Below are positions 8,565-17,000 of a stretch of 64,000 nucleotides of DNA, in pieces; the stretch's first letter is position 1, and every line of letters begins with the position of its first letter. Location of the stretch: assembly GCF_009363855.1 (NCBI RefSeq), contig NZ_CP045423.1:3440001-3504000 (forward strand), given 5' to 3'. The notes beneath the pieces were generated by a model. The model was not told the DNA's origin. It ran no database searches and saw only the letters and a list, made by a program, of their open reading frames with translations. A program made the position numbers and the translations under genes. The stretch is from Microvirga thermotolerans (lineage in GTDB: Bacteria > Pseudomonadota > Alphaproteobacteria > Rhizobiales > Beijerinckiaceae).

Positions 8565-9599
8565 ATGGTGGCGCGTTCGCCGGTCAAGTCCAGTTCTGGC
8601 GCGAGACCCCTCCAGGGCGTAGATCGTGTGGCCACGCTTCTCCTCGCGATGGGGAAGCCTGCAGCCGGGCGGCTTCTGAAGCATTTCAGTGCCGAGGAGA
8701 TCAAGCTGATCACGCGCTCGGCCGCCGAACTGGGACCGATTTCGCCTGCGCAGCTCGAAACGCTGGTCGAGGAATTTGCCACCCAGTTCTCCAACGGCTC
8801 AAGCCTCTTCGGGACCGCGAGCGAGGTGGAGAAGCTGCTGAGCGGGGTGCTCCCCCCTGAGCAGATCGCCGAGTTGATGACGGATGTTCTCGGGAACTCG
8901 AACCGGTCGATCTGGGATCGGATTTCCAATGTATCCGAGACCGTTCTTGCAACCTATCTGATGAAGGAGCATCCACAAACGGCAGCCCTGATCCTATCGA
9001 AGGTAAAGCCTGCCTGTGCGGCGAAGGTCATGGGACATTTGCCGACGCCGCTGCGCAACAGTCTCATGCGGCGGATGCTGACGTTCAAGCCGATCGTCGA
9101 CGAAACGATGCGGCACATCGAGAAAACGATTCATGAAGACTTCATGATCAACTTCTCGCGCAATATGGGCGCAGACACGCACGCCAAGATGGCGGACATC
9201 ATCAACAAGATGGAGCGCGACCACATGGAAGACGTGCTCCAGAGCCTCAGCGAAGTGCGCCCGAAGTCGGCAGAGATCCTCAAAGGCCTGCTGTTCACGT
9301 TCGACGACATCGTCGGCCTCACGCCGAGAGCCAGAACGGCCCTCTTCGACCAGATCCCCAACGACCGCGTCGTGCTGGCCCTCAAAGGGACGGAGGAATC
9401 GTTCCGCAATGTTATTCTGAGTTCTCTTGCTTCTCGCGTTCGGCGCATCGTCGAGCACGAGTTGAACAACAAGGAACCAGCATCGCAGCGGGACGTCCTC
9501 GAAGCCCGACGCGCCATTACGGACCTTGCCCTTGAAATGGCAGGGCGTGGCGAAATCGAACTCAATCCCGACAATGACGGCGATACCTATTTCCGCTAG
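8565..9599 (+). CDS. fliG: Flagellar motor switch protein FliG
   Basis: The 344-residue protein has the expected N-terminal, middle and C-terminal FliG domains, with GVDRVATLLLAMGKPAAGRL near the start, the middle-domain MKEHPQTAALILS, and the C-terminal torque helix region with FDDIVGLTPRARTALFDQIP. FliG sits on the MS-ring and exchanges force with MotA. The start at 8565 is a weakly supported ATG with no strong ribosome site, probably translated by coupling. flhB begins 15 bases after its stop. Confidence 0.96.
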   Translation: MVARSPVKSSSGARPLQGVDRVATLLLAMGKPAAGRLLKHFSAEEIKLITRSAAELGPISPAQLETLVEEFATQFSNGSSLFGTASEVEKLLSGVLPPEQIAELMTDVLGNSNRSIWDRISNVSETVLATYLMKEHPQTAALILSKVKPACAAKVMGHLPTPLRNSLMRRMLTFKPIVDETMRHIEKTIHEDFMINFSRNMGADTHAKMADIINKMERDHMEDVLQSLSEVRPKSAEILKGLLFTFDDIVGLTPRARTALFDQIPNDRVVLALKGTEESFRNVILSSLASRVRRIVEHELNNKEPASQRDVLEARRAITDLALEMAGRGEIELNPDNDGDTYFR

Positions 9600-9614
9600 G
9601 CCGAGAAGACTCCC

Positions 9615-10679
9615 ATGGCCGACGCGGAAGACAAAGAAAGCAAAACAGAACCAGCAACCGACAAGAAAATTCGCGATGCCATAGAGAAAGGCAACATTCC
9701 AGTCTCGAAGGAACTGCCTGTTTTCTCCTCAATCGTCGCATTGCTCATCATTCTTGTCTTCATCACAAAACAGAATGCGGCAAATCTGATCGGCAAACTT
9801 TCAATTTTCCTGGACGACCCCCGAAAATTCTCTCTCGTCACCGGAGGCGATGCAACGCTGCTGATCCAGTCGCTCGCACTGGAGGTCGGCCGCTTCCTCA
9901 CCCCGATCATCGTCGTTCTGACCTTGACGGGTCTTACGTCCTCGATCCTCCAGAACCTGCCGCAGGTTGTCTACGAAAGGATTCGTCCTCAATGGTCGCG
10001 CATATCGCCCATGGCTGGCTGGAGCCGAATCTTCGGGAAATCCGGCTTCGTCGAATTTCTCAAGGCTGTTTTTAAATTCTTCACGATTGCCATTGTTTGT
10101 CTTCTTCTTCTGAAATCAGAGCAATACAAGGTCGTGAACGCCATGTTCAGTGATCCGAGTCTCGTCCCGGAAATGATCCTGACGATGGCTATCCGACTGG
10201 TCTCGGCGGTCAGCATCGCGACCATCGTTCTCGTCGCCGGCGACTTGATCTGGGCGCGGTTCCGCTGGCACCGCGACCTGCGCATGTCCCGCCAGGAGAT
10301 CAAAGACGAATTCAAGCAGATGGAGGGAGATCCTCTGATCAAATCGAGACTGCGCTCGCTTGCCCAGGACCGCGCTCGGCGGCGAATGCTTGCGGCCGTG
10401 CCGCGAGCAACCGTTGTGATCGCCAATCCAACACATTATGCTATCGCCCTGCGTTACGATAGGCAGGAGACCAGCGCTCCTGTCGTCCTTGCCAAGGGAA
10501 CCGATCTCATTGCTCTGAAGATCCGTGAGACGGCGGAAAAGCATGGAGTACCTGTCGTGGAAGATAAGGCTCTTGCAAGGTCCATGTATGATCATGTCGA
10601 AGTGGATCGCATGATTCCGCCCGATTTCTACCGGGCCGTTGCCCAGATTCTGTTCTATATCTTTACGAGATCGAAGTGA
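9615..10679 (+). CDS. flhB: Flagellar export protein FlhB
   Basis: The 354-residue inner-membrane protein carries four membrane segments and a cytoplasmic C-terminal domain with the autocleavage motif NPTH, whose Asn is residue 271. FlhB is the substrate-specificity switch of the flagellar export gate and interacts with FliK, which is encoded at about 22 kb. The N-terminus begins MADAEDKESKTEPATDKKIR, typical of the family. Its stop overlaps the GTG start of the next gene by four bases. Confidence 0.97.
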   Translation: MADAEDKESKTEPATDKKIRDAIEKGNIPVSKELPVFSSIVALLIILVFITKQNAANLIGKLSIFLDDPRKFSLVTGGDATLLIQSLALEVGRFLTPIIVVLTLTGLTSSILQNLPQVVYERIRPQWSRISPMAGWSRIFGKSGFVEFLKAVFKFFTIAIVCLLLLKSEQYKVVNAMFSDPSLVPEMILTMAIRLVSAVSIATIVLVAGDLIWARFRWHRDLRMSRQEIKDEFKQMEGDPLIKSRLRSLAQDRARRRMLAAVPRATVVIANPTHYAIALRYDRQETSAPVVLAKGTDLIALKIRETAEKHGVPVVEDKALARSMYDHVEVDRMIPPDFYRAVAQILFYIFTRSK

Positions 10680-11143
10680 GTCCGAAAGAGAAAGAATTTG
10701 ATACGAGCCGAGCGGCGTCAGAGGCCGAACTTCTGCCTTACGAAAAGCTCCTCGCTTATAATATCAAGGATGTCGTCGGAGAAATTTGTCTGGTCGATGC
10801 CAGCATATTGATATCATATATCATAGATAATAAGCACGCTAACATTCATGATATTATTGAATCTTCGGCTGAACTTTTTTTCAAGGAAGGAACCTTGACG
10901 TATGGCCACGGAGCCGAGGTGAATTTCGAATGGGGCAAGGCTCCTGCCGTAATCCTGGATATGGAGTTCATCCATTCGGCAGCGACGGTTTTTTTCAAGC
11001 TGGTATTACACGGCTACTACGTCGGCGTGCAGATTCAGCGGATCCTCCTCAGCACAAAGACCGGAGACTCCGAGCAGGATCTCAAATGCTTCGAAGAAGC
11101 ATTGGCCAATGCACGGATCAAGCCGGTCACGTCCATTCTTTGA
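10676..11143 (+). CDS. Unknown 155-residue protein coupled to flhB
   Basis: I do not recognise this protein. It is soluble, acidic at the N-terminus, has no signal peptide and no clear domain. It starts with a GTG that overlaps the flhB stop (GTGA), implying translational coupling. The central part, about 10790-10880, is much more AT-rich than the neighbours and uses codons such as ATA and TTA that are rare around it. It may be a flagellar accessory carried with flhB or a later acquisition; neither can be decided from the sequence. Confidence 0.7.
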   Translation: MSPKEKEFDTSRAASEAELLPYEKLLAYNIKDVVGEICLVDASILISYIIDNKHANIHDIIESSAELFFKEGTLTYGHGAEVNFEWGKAPAVILDMEFIHSAATVFFKLVLHGYYVGVQIQRILLSTKTGDSEQDLKCFEEALANARIKPVTSIL

Positions 11144-11278
11144 TAAGTACGCGTACGCCTCTTCAGGTACATCTATAAGCCATGGCCGGCATCTGCCTGT
11201 CCAGAACCGGACCGGACGTTCCCTAACGACCGATTGCCTATGGCGATGTTTCAGGCATTATCGGGAGAGGCGGTCGAC

Positions 11279-11983
11279 TCAACCAAATAGAGCATCAATC
11301 TCGCTTTGCGACGTGCATCCGCTCTCGTTCTCAAGCGCAGGCCCGTTCAGCAGCGCCCTGTCGCCGGACTGCTCCGGCAGATCCAGAGTCGCAATCTCCT
11401 TGAAACTTTCCAGACCGCCCCAGATCTCGATCATCTGTCTGACACGCTCATCCACGAAGCGCATGGCGCCCACGACCTTGCCGATCCGCTGGCCCGTAAT
11501 GTCCTGAAAATTGCAGGCCTCGAATATGCTGATGACCTGGTCGCAAATCTCACGGGCAATCTCCCTGTCGTCTCCTGAAACACGGGCTGCGAGATTCCCG
11601 GCAAGTTCGTCGATCCTTTCCGAGGCCGCGAGAATGGTGTTCGTCGCAGCCTCCGTTCCCATGACGATCGCTCCGAGCTCGTCTGTCGCTCTGGCCATTT
11701 CACGGCCTCTGACGCCAGCATAATGCAATGTGGCGATCTCTTGCTTCGTACGCTGAATGGCGTCGGATATTGCGTCCAGTTCCACCTTGAGGCGCAGTGC
11801 CTCCTGCATGTCCCTGCGATGTTCCTCAAGAAGTGAATGGGACACCTTGTGTGCGGGCTCCAACAGCTCTCTAAGCGAGGCAATCGCCTCCATAATCTCA
11901 GCATGACGCCGTGCGTCGGTTGCATCTCCCATGGCGTCGGGAGAACGATGGGCCTCTATCCGAAAGCTTTTACGCGGTGTCAT
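11279..11983 (-). CDS. cheZ: CheZ-type CheY phosphatase, copy 1
   Basis: The 234-residue helical protein has the CheZ signature CNFQDITGQRIGKVVGAMRF, where D161 and Q165 have the same spacing as the catalytic Asp and Gln of enterobacterial CheZ. It should dephosphorylate CheY. The tail SQSEIDALFG resembles the CheY-binding peptide of FliM. The gene lies 17 bases downstream of cheY1 and is the last gene of the chemotaxis operon. A paralogue is cheZ2, about 1.37 kb upstream in the operon; the catalytic block is nearly identical in DNA while the flanks differ. Confidence 0.88.
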   Translation of the reverse strand: MTPRKSFRIEAHRSPDAMGDATDARRHAEIMEAIASLRELLEPAHKVSHSLLEEHRRDMQEALRLKVELDAISDAIQRTKQEIATLHYAGVRGREMARATDELGAIVMGTEAATNTILAASERIDELAGNLAARVSGDDREIAREICDQVISIFEACNFQDITGQRIGKVVGAMRFVDERVRQMIEIWGGLESFKEIATLDLPEQSGDRALLNGPALENESGCTSQSEIDALFG

Positions 11984-12000
11984 ACTGGCCCCTCAGGAGG

Positions 12001-12387
12001 TTACTGTGCGCCGAGGACGGCAGCGATCTTGGACTGGAGGGTCTGTGCGTTGAACGGCTTGACGATGTAGTTGTTCACGCCGGCTTTCTTCGCCGCCACC
12101 ACGTTCTCCGTCTTCGCCTCGGCCGTCACCATGATGAACGGAAGGTCGCGCAACTGCTCGTCCGCACGCACGTGCTGCAGCAGTTCGTAGCCTGTCATCG
12201 GCTCCATGTTCCAGTCCGAGATCACAAGGCCGTACTTGCGCTCCCGAAGCTTCGCAAGCGCCGCCGTCCCGTCCGAGGCGTCGTCGATGTCCTTGAAGCC
12301 GACCTGCTTGAGGAGGTTGCGCAGAATGCGGACCATCGTCTGGTAATCGTCAACCACCAGAACCGGAATGGAATAGTCAATACTCAT
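12001..12387 (-). CDS. cheY: Chemotaxis response regulator CheY, copy 1 (identical to copy 2)
   Basis: The 128-residue single receiver domain has the acidic pair D13-D14, phosphoacceptor D58 in LVISDWNMEPM and a conserved Lys in YIVKPFNA. Phosphorylated by CheA, it would bind the motor switch. The ATG at 12387 follows GAAGG by eight bases. The whole coding region and 12 bases upstream are identical, base for base, to copy 2 (399 bases compared by eye). Confidence 0.96.
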   Translation of the reverse strand: MSIDYSIPVLVVDDYQTMVRILRNLLKQVGFKDIDDASDGTAALAKLRERKYGLVISDWNMEPMTGYELLQHVRADEQLRDLPFIMVTAEAKTENVVAAKKAGVNNYIVKPFNAQTLQSKIAAVLGAQ

Positions 12388-12399
12388 AATACGAGCCTT
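12001..12399. repeat. 399-bp perfect direct repeat, copy 1 (covers cheY1)
   Basis: Identical to 13370-13768 over its whole length; the match ends one base beyond the cheY stop on one side and 12 bases upstream of the start on the other. The offset between copies is 1369 bases. Confidence 0.95.
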
Positions 12400-12655
12400 C
12401 AATACTGGGCGAATGGATTTTAGGGCGTCGGCGCGAGCACTCGCTGCAGCCTTACTTGCGTAGTTCCTGCCAGACCCTGTTTGATTGGTCTAGCAAGAGA
12501 CATCCTCCAATGAAAGTCCTTGCCATGCCTCAAGTGGTCGCCGACCTCCCGTAATCGCCACTGACAGATGGCCGGAGACATATTGCGTCCTGCGCATCGA
12601 GACACCCGCATGTTGCCGAACGAGGTCGCCGCTGCGCAAGGAAACTCACCACAGG
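12388..12655. other. Spacer between cheZ2 and cheY1, no gene seen
   Basis: This 268-base stretch separates the two halves of the duplicated cheY-cheZ unit. Only short, unconvincing frames are present. The last 12 bases before cheY1 belong to the block identical with cheY2. No terminator with a T-run is visible, so readthrough from the upstream half is possible. Confidence 0.6.
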
Positions 12656-13351
12656 CTACTTGAAGAAAGCATCGATGTCTGCCTGTGACGTGCTTTTCTC
12701 CGTTTCCAGTGCAGGGCCGTTCAACAGAGCCTTGTCCCCTTCTCTGTCCGCTCTCTGAAGCTTCGGGACATCCTTGAAACTCTCGAGTCCTCCCCAGATC
12801 TCTATCATGCGCTCAACGCGCTCTTCGACGAAGCGCATGGCACCCACGACCTTGCCGATCCGCTGGCCCGTGATGTCCTGAAAATTGCAGGCCTCGAATA
12901 TGCCGACGATCTTCTCTCCAATCTGGAGCGCCATTTCACGGTCTTTTCCCGAAAGACGGGAGGCCAATTCTCCCGAAATTTCGTCGATCGCCTCGGTGGC
13001 AGTCAGAATCGAATGAGTTGCCGACTCTGTCCCCAGGACTACGGCGCCGAGTTCGTCGGTAACTCTGGCGATTTCTCGTCCTTGGGCGCCTGTGTAATGA
13101 AGCGTTGCAATTTCCTGCTTCGTGCGCTGAATGGCATCCGAAATGGCGTGCAGCTCCGCTTTCAGACGCTGTACCTCAAGAAGGTCGTGGCGCCGCTCTT
13201 CACTCATGTCCTCAGCCGACTGCGCCGGTTGCACATGCCTTCTCAATGAGGCAATGGCTTCCATGATTTCAGCGTGCCGTTGAACCTCATTCATGTCGAA
13301 GGGCGGGATGGAGCTTGCTTTCTCGTTGCTGCGGACCTTGGGCTTTCTCAT
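12656..13351 (-). CDS. cheZ: CheZ-type CheY phosphatase, copy 2
   Basis: The 231-residue protein shares the signature CNFQDITGQRIGKVVGAMRF with copy 1; the catalytic residues are D159 and Q163. Its tail is SQADIDAFFK, again like the FliM docking peptide. The N-terminal 45 residues and the linker before the tail differ strongly from copy 1. It lies 18 bases after cheY2. Retention of two divergent phosphatases behind two identical CheY proteins suggests dosage or different localisation; that is inference. Confidence 0.88.
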   Translation of the reverse strand: MRKPKVRSNEKASSIPPFDMNEVQRHAEIMEAIASLRRHVQPAQSAEDMSEERRHDLLEVQRLKAELHAISDAIQRTKQEIATLHYTGAQGREIARVTDELGAVVLGTESATHSILTATEAIDEISGELASRLSGKDREMALQIGEKIVGIFEACNFQDITGQRIGKVVGAMRFVEERVERMIEIWGGLESFKDVPKLQRADREGDKALLNGPALETEKSTSQADIDAFFK

Positions 13352-13369
13352 GGCCAGCGCCCTGGTGAT

Positions 13370-13756
13370 TTACTGTGCGCCGAGGACGGCAGCGATCTTG
13401 GACTGGAGGGTCTGTGCGTTGAACGGCTTGACGATGTAGTTGTTCACGCCGGCTTTCTTCGCCGCCACCACGTTCTCCGTCTTCGCCTCGGCCGTCACCA
13501 TGATGAACGGAAGGTCGCGCAACTGCTCGTCCGCACGCACGTGCTGCAGCAGTTCGTAGCCTGTCATCGGCTCCATGTTCCAGTCCGAGATCACAAGGCC
13601 GTACTTGCGCTCCCGAAGCTTCGCAAGCGCCGCCGTCCCGTCCGAGGCGTCGTCGATGTCCTTGAAGCCGACCTGCTTGAGGAGGTTGCGCAGAATGCGG
13701 ACCATCGTCTGGTAATCGTCAACCACCAGAACCGGAATGGAATAGTCAATACTCAT
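13370..13756 (-). CDS. cheY: Chemotaxis response regulator CheY, copy 2 (identical to copy 1)
   Basis: The protein and DNA are identical to copy 1: 128 residues, acidic pair D13-D14, phosphoacceptor D58, conserved Lys in YIVKPFNA. It follows cheW by 35 bases and precedes cheZ2. Because the two copies encode the same protein, they can add only expression level or robustness, not specificity. Confidence 0.96.
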   Translation of the reverse strand: MSIDYSIPVLVVDDYQTMVRILRNLLKQVGFKDIDDASDGTAALAKLRERKYGLVISDWNMEPMTGYELLQHVRADEQLRDLPFIMVTAEAKTENVVAAKKAGVNNYIVKPFNAQTLQSKIAAVLGAQ

Positions 13757-13768
13757 AATACGAGCCTT
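13370..13768. repeat. 399-bp perfect direct repeat, copy 2 (covers cheY2)
   Basis: Second copy of the repeat at 12001-12399. The sharp edges of identity at the gene limits, against diverged cheZ neighbours, suggest recent gene conversion or very recent duplication of this part only. Confidence 0.95.
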
Positions 13769-13791
13769 TTACTTTTCTGACTTGGCAAATC

Positions 13792-14277
13792 CTATGCTGC
13801 AAGCTGGGTCTCGAACTGAAGGACGGACTCCACGTTCAGAATAATCAGCAACCTGTCCTGAAGCTGGTAAACGCCTTCGGAAAGGCTTGCCCAGCGCGGA
13901 TCCATGTGGACGGGATTCGGTTGAAGGTCCTCAGGATTGAGCTTCAGAACCTCTCCGACTTCGTCCACGAGTAGCCCGTAAGCCTCGCCATTGTGCTCGA
14001 GGCCGACAGCCATGCGACGGTCCTTCAGTTCCTGTTCTGCCAATCGCAAGCGTTTGCGTAATGATATTGCCGTCACTACGCGACCACGAAGGTTGAGAAG
14101 ACCCGCAATCTCGGGAGAAGCAAGGGGCACCGACGTCATTTCGCTTGCAACGAAGACATCGTGAACCCGATCGATGGCCAGCCCAAGAAGTTGTCCCGCA
14201 ACCGTGACGGTCACGTAGTCGACTTGCCCGGAGAAGGATTTTCCAGCGGGATTGTTATTGGCTGCGGTCATGTTCAT
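13792..14277 (-). CDS. cheW: Chemotaxis coupling protein CheW
   Basis: The 161-residue protein is a single CheW domain: VDYVTVTVAGQLLGLAIDRV, then AGLLNLRGRVVTAISLRKRL and LLVDEVGEVLKL. It bridges receptors and CheA in the cytoplasmic array. Its ATG overlaps the cheA stop in an ATGA arrangement, so translation is coupled to cheA. cheY2 follows. Confidence 0.96.
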   Translation of the reverse strand: MNMTAANNNPAGKSFSGQVDYVTVTVAGQLLGLAIDRVHDVFVASEMTSVPLASPEIAGLLNLRGRVVTAISLRKRLRLAEQELKDRRMAVGLEHNGEAYGLLVDEVGEVLKLNPEDLQPNPVHMDPRWASLSEGVYQLQDRLLIILNVESVLQFETQLAA

Positions 14278-16922
14278 GCTGCCTCTTCAAGAGAACCGTG
14301 GAGTTCAGACAGAGCCGCGATCAGACCCCGCCGGTCGAACTTGGCGACGAGTTCCGTTACCTGAAGCTTGTGAGCTTGCGCGATTTGTCGAGGATCGTGC
14401 TTCACTGTGAGACCGATGACCGGAAGCTGTGCATAGCGTGACGAGGACCGCAAGGTTGCGATCAGATCAAAGCCCGAGCGATCCGGCAGGTCCAGTTCCG
14501 TTACAAGAATGTCGGTTGCATTTCCTGAGGTCAGGATCTGCAGAGCCTCGGAGGCTGTTGCCGCTGCCTGAACCTTGTAACCCGAGGCCTTTAATACCGG
14601 GGTCAACATATCGCGGAAGAATGCGGATCCATCCACAAGGAGAATGGACTTGGCCGCACTGTTACTTCCCGGATGAGACGAGCGCATCCAGGCTTCTGCA
14701 ACCAACGGCAGGTAATGCGCGATATTGACGACCTCCGTCGCCCGCCCCCGGATCACGGCAGACCCCACCAGGTCGGAGCGATCGGCTACGAGCTCGATGT
14801 CGAGCTTGTCCTCGACAATGTCGACGATCTCGTCGACGGCAAGGCCCATGGCGAAATCCTCGTCCGAAAAGACGACAAGAGCCTGCATACCCTCTCGCTT
14901 TATCGTCAGATCGCCATCCGAAGGCACAAGAGGCATTAGGCGGCCGCGATACTGAACAAGCGGACGACCTCCCAGCCATTCGATCGTCGAAGCATCGATC
15001 TCTTCGAGGCGGGTGACAAGCGACAATGGCACGGCCTTCAGGCTTTCGCCGCCACCGCGGAATACGAGCAGCGTCGTCGTTTCCTCGTCCAGGACGTTCG
15101 ACTGCTCGAAACCGGCGTCGCCCTGGAATTGCCCACCCTCCGTTCCCGAACCCACCATCCTTGCCAGGCCGTTCGGATCGATAATCAGAACGACTGCGCC
15201 GTCGCCGAGAATAGTGTTGCCCGAGAAAAGCTGGATATGACGCAGCTTGGACGACATAGGCTTGACGACAATTTCCTCGGTGTGGAACACGCCGTCGACC
15301 AGTATCCCGAACCTCTGGCGTCCCACTTGCGTCACCACGACGAAGCCTTCATTCACCTCCTCTTCGCTGCTCGTGTTCAGGACCTTCGACAGCGGTACGA
15401 TCGGCAGAAGGCGGTCGCGGAGTCGCAGAACCGGCGTTCCATTGATCCGCTCGATGGCGTGCTCGGATCCGGGAGTCACTCGTACCAGCTCAAGGACGGC
15501 AACCTGAGGAATCGCATAACGTTGGTCCTTGGATGAGACGATCAGCGCCGCAACGATGGCAAGCGTAAGCGGGATCTTGATCGTAAAGGTCGTTCCACGC
15601 CCAGGCTCCGAGCGAATATCGACAGTACCGCCGATCAACTCGATGTTTGTCTTGACAACATCCATTCCGACGCCGCGTCCGGACACGGACGTAATGGCCG
15701 CAGCGGTCGAAAAGCCTGGGTGAAAGATGAACTTTGCCACCTGAGCATCGCTCATCCGCTCAACTTCCGCTTCGGAGGCGATCCCTCGCTCGACCGCCTT
15801 TCTTCGGATCGCGGAAAAGTTCAGGCCACGACCGTCGTCGGCAATCTCGATCGTGATTGTCCCGCCTTCATGATAAGCATTGAGACGGATCGTCCCGCGC
15901 TCTGGCTTACCGGCCGCTTTGCGCTCCAGAGGCGCCTCGATCCCGTGGTCTGCCGAGTTCCTCACCATGTGGGTGAGCGGGTCCTTGATAACCTCAAGGA
16001 CTTGCCGATCGAGCTCCGTATCAGCTCCCTGCATGACAAGCTCGATCTTCTTGGAGAGTTCCGCTGAAAGATCGCGAACCACGCGCGGCAGCTTCTGCCA
16101 AGCATTGCCGATGGGCTGCATGCGCGTGCGCATCACTCCCTCCTGCAGTTCAGCCGTCACGTGAGACAAGCGCTGCAGGGGAACCTTGTAGCTGCTGTCG
16201 TCTACCCGGCGCGAGATCTCAAGGAGCTGGTTCCGTGTCAGGACGAGCTCAGACACCATGGTCATGAGATGCTCGAGCGTGTCGACGTTTACGCGGATTG
16301 TCTGAACCTTGCTCGCAGCCGGTTCGTTCCCCTCCTCCAGTGCTGTCGTTGAGGTTGACGCTGCAGTCTCATCCACGCGCGCGGGGACCGCCTGCGGCTT
16401 GGAGACGTCAGGTCCAGGAGCCTCACGGAAAGCCCTCTCCAGCTCGTCGAGGGAAACCTCCCCGGGCAGGAGAGCCCGCTCAAGGACTTGATAGGTCAAT
16501 GTCCCGACTGTGGCAGTGGACTCCCGCACCGGTGCTTCGGATGGCGCTTCCTCTGCAGCCATCGCCTCGAGCGCATCGATAAGATCTTCATCGGAACCTT
16601 CCGGTTCCGCGGCATGCCTCTCAAGCTCGGCCAGGATATCCTTGATCCGATCCAGCGTCGAGAGAATGAGCGAAACGGCGGGGGTCGTCACCGGCATCCC
16701 GTCACGGAATTTTCCCATGAGGGTTTCCGCGGCGTGAGCCAGCGCCTCGAGTCGCGGCAGTCCGAGAAATCCGCAGGTTCCCTTGATGGTATGGACGAGT
16801 CGAAAGATGTTGCTCAGAATGGCTTTGTTGTTGGGGTCCTGCTCAAAGCGCACCAACTCTACGTCCACTGTATCGAGGTGCTCCGCAGTTTCGGTCAGGA
16901 ACTCACGCAGAAGGTCGTCCAT
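14274..16922 (-). CDS. cheA: Chemotaxis histidine kinase CheA with two CheW-like domains and a C-terminal receiver
   Basis: The 882-residue protein has an HPt domain with phospho-accepting H44 in FRLVHTIKG, a dimerisation helix pair (about 210-275), an ATPase domain with HMVRNSADHG, ADDGRG and GRGVGMDVV, a CheW domain (about 450-590), a second degenerate CheW-like domain (about 610-740) and a receiver domain from residue 759. In the receiver the phosphoacceptor position, 45 residues after D764, is E809, and the second acidic residue is G765, while T839 and K861 are kept. No separate P2 CheY-docking domain is obvious. The gene heads cheA-cheW-cheY2-cheZ2-cheY1-cheZ1, 78 bases after mcp. Confidence 0.95.
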   Translation of the reverse strand: MDDLLREFLTETAEHLDTVDVELVRFEQDPNNKAILSNIFRLVHTIKGTCGFLGLPRLEALAHAAETLMGKFRDGMPVTTPAVSLILSTLDRIKDILAELERHAAEPEGSDEDLIDALEAMAAEEAPSEAPVRESTATVGTLTYQVLERALLPGEVSLDELERAFREAPGPDVSKPQAVPARVDETAASTSTTALEEGNEPAASKVQTIRVNVDTLEHLMTMVSELVLTRNQLLEISRRVDDSSYKVPLQRLSHVTAELQEGVMRTRMQPIGNAWQKLPRVVRDLSAELSKKIELVMQGADTELDRQVLEVIKDPLTHMVRNSADHGIEAPLERKAAGKPERGTIRLNAYHEGGTITIEIADDGRGLNFSAIRRKAVERGIASEAEVERMSDAQVAKFIFHPGFSTAAAITSVSGRGVGMDVVKTNIELIGGTVDIRSEPGRGTTFTIKIPLTLAIVAALIVSSKDQRYAIPQVAVLELVRVTPGSEHAIERINGTPVLRLRDRLLPIVPLSKVLNTSSEEEVNEGFVVVTQVGRQRFGILVDGVFHTEEIVVKPMSSKLRHIQLFSGNTILGDGAVVLIIDPNGLARMVGSGTEGGQFQGDAGFEQSNVLDEETTTLLVFRGGGESLKAVPLSLVTRLEEIDASTIEWLGGRPLVQYRGRLMPLVPSDGDLTIKREGMQALVVFSDEDFAMGLAVDEIVDIVEDKLDIELVADRSDLVGSAVIRGRATEVVNIAHYLPLVAEAWMRSSHPGSNSAAKSILLVDGSAFFRDMLTPVLKASGYKVQAAATASEALQILTSGNATDILVTELDLPDRSGFDLIATLRSSSRYAQLPVIGLTVKHDPRQIAQAHKLQVTELVAKFDRRGLIAALSELHGSLEEAA

Positions 16923-17000
16923 CAGAGCTACTCACGTTCTTATGCATCGAGACTTGTTGACAGGCGGACGCGGATCCTTTTTGCGCATCCATGGGCCCGC

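Noticed and set aside
12001-13768. Possible assembly duplication of cheY
   Set aside because: The flanking cheZ copies and spacer differ, so a simple assembly repeat of the whole unit is excluded; confirmation by long reads remains useful.
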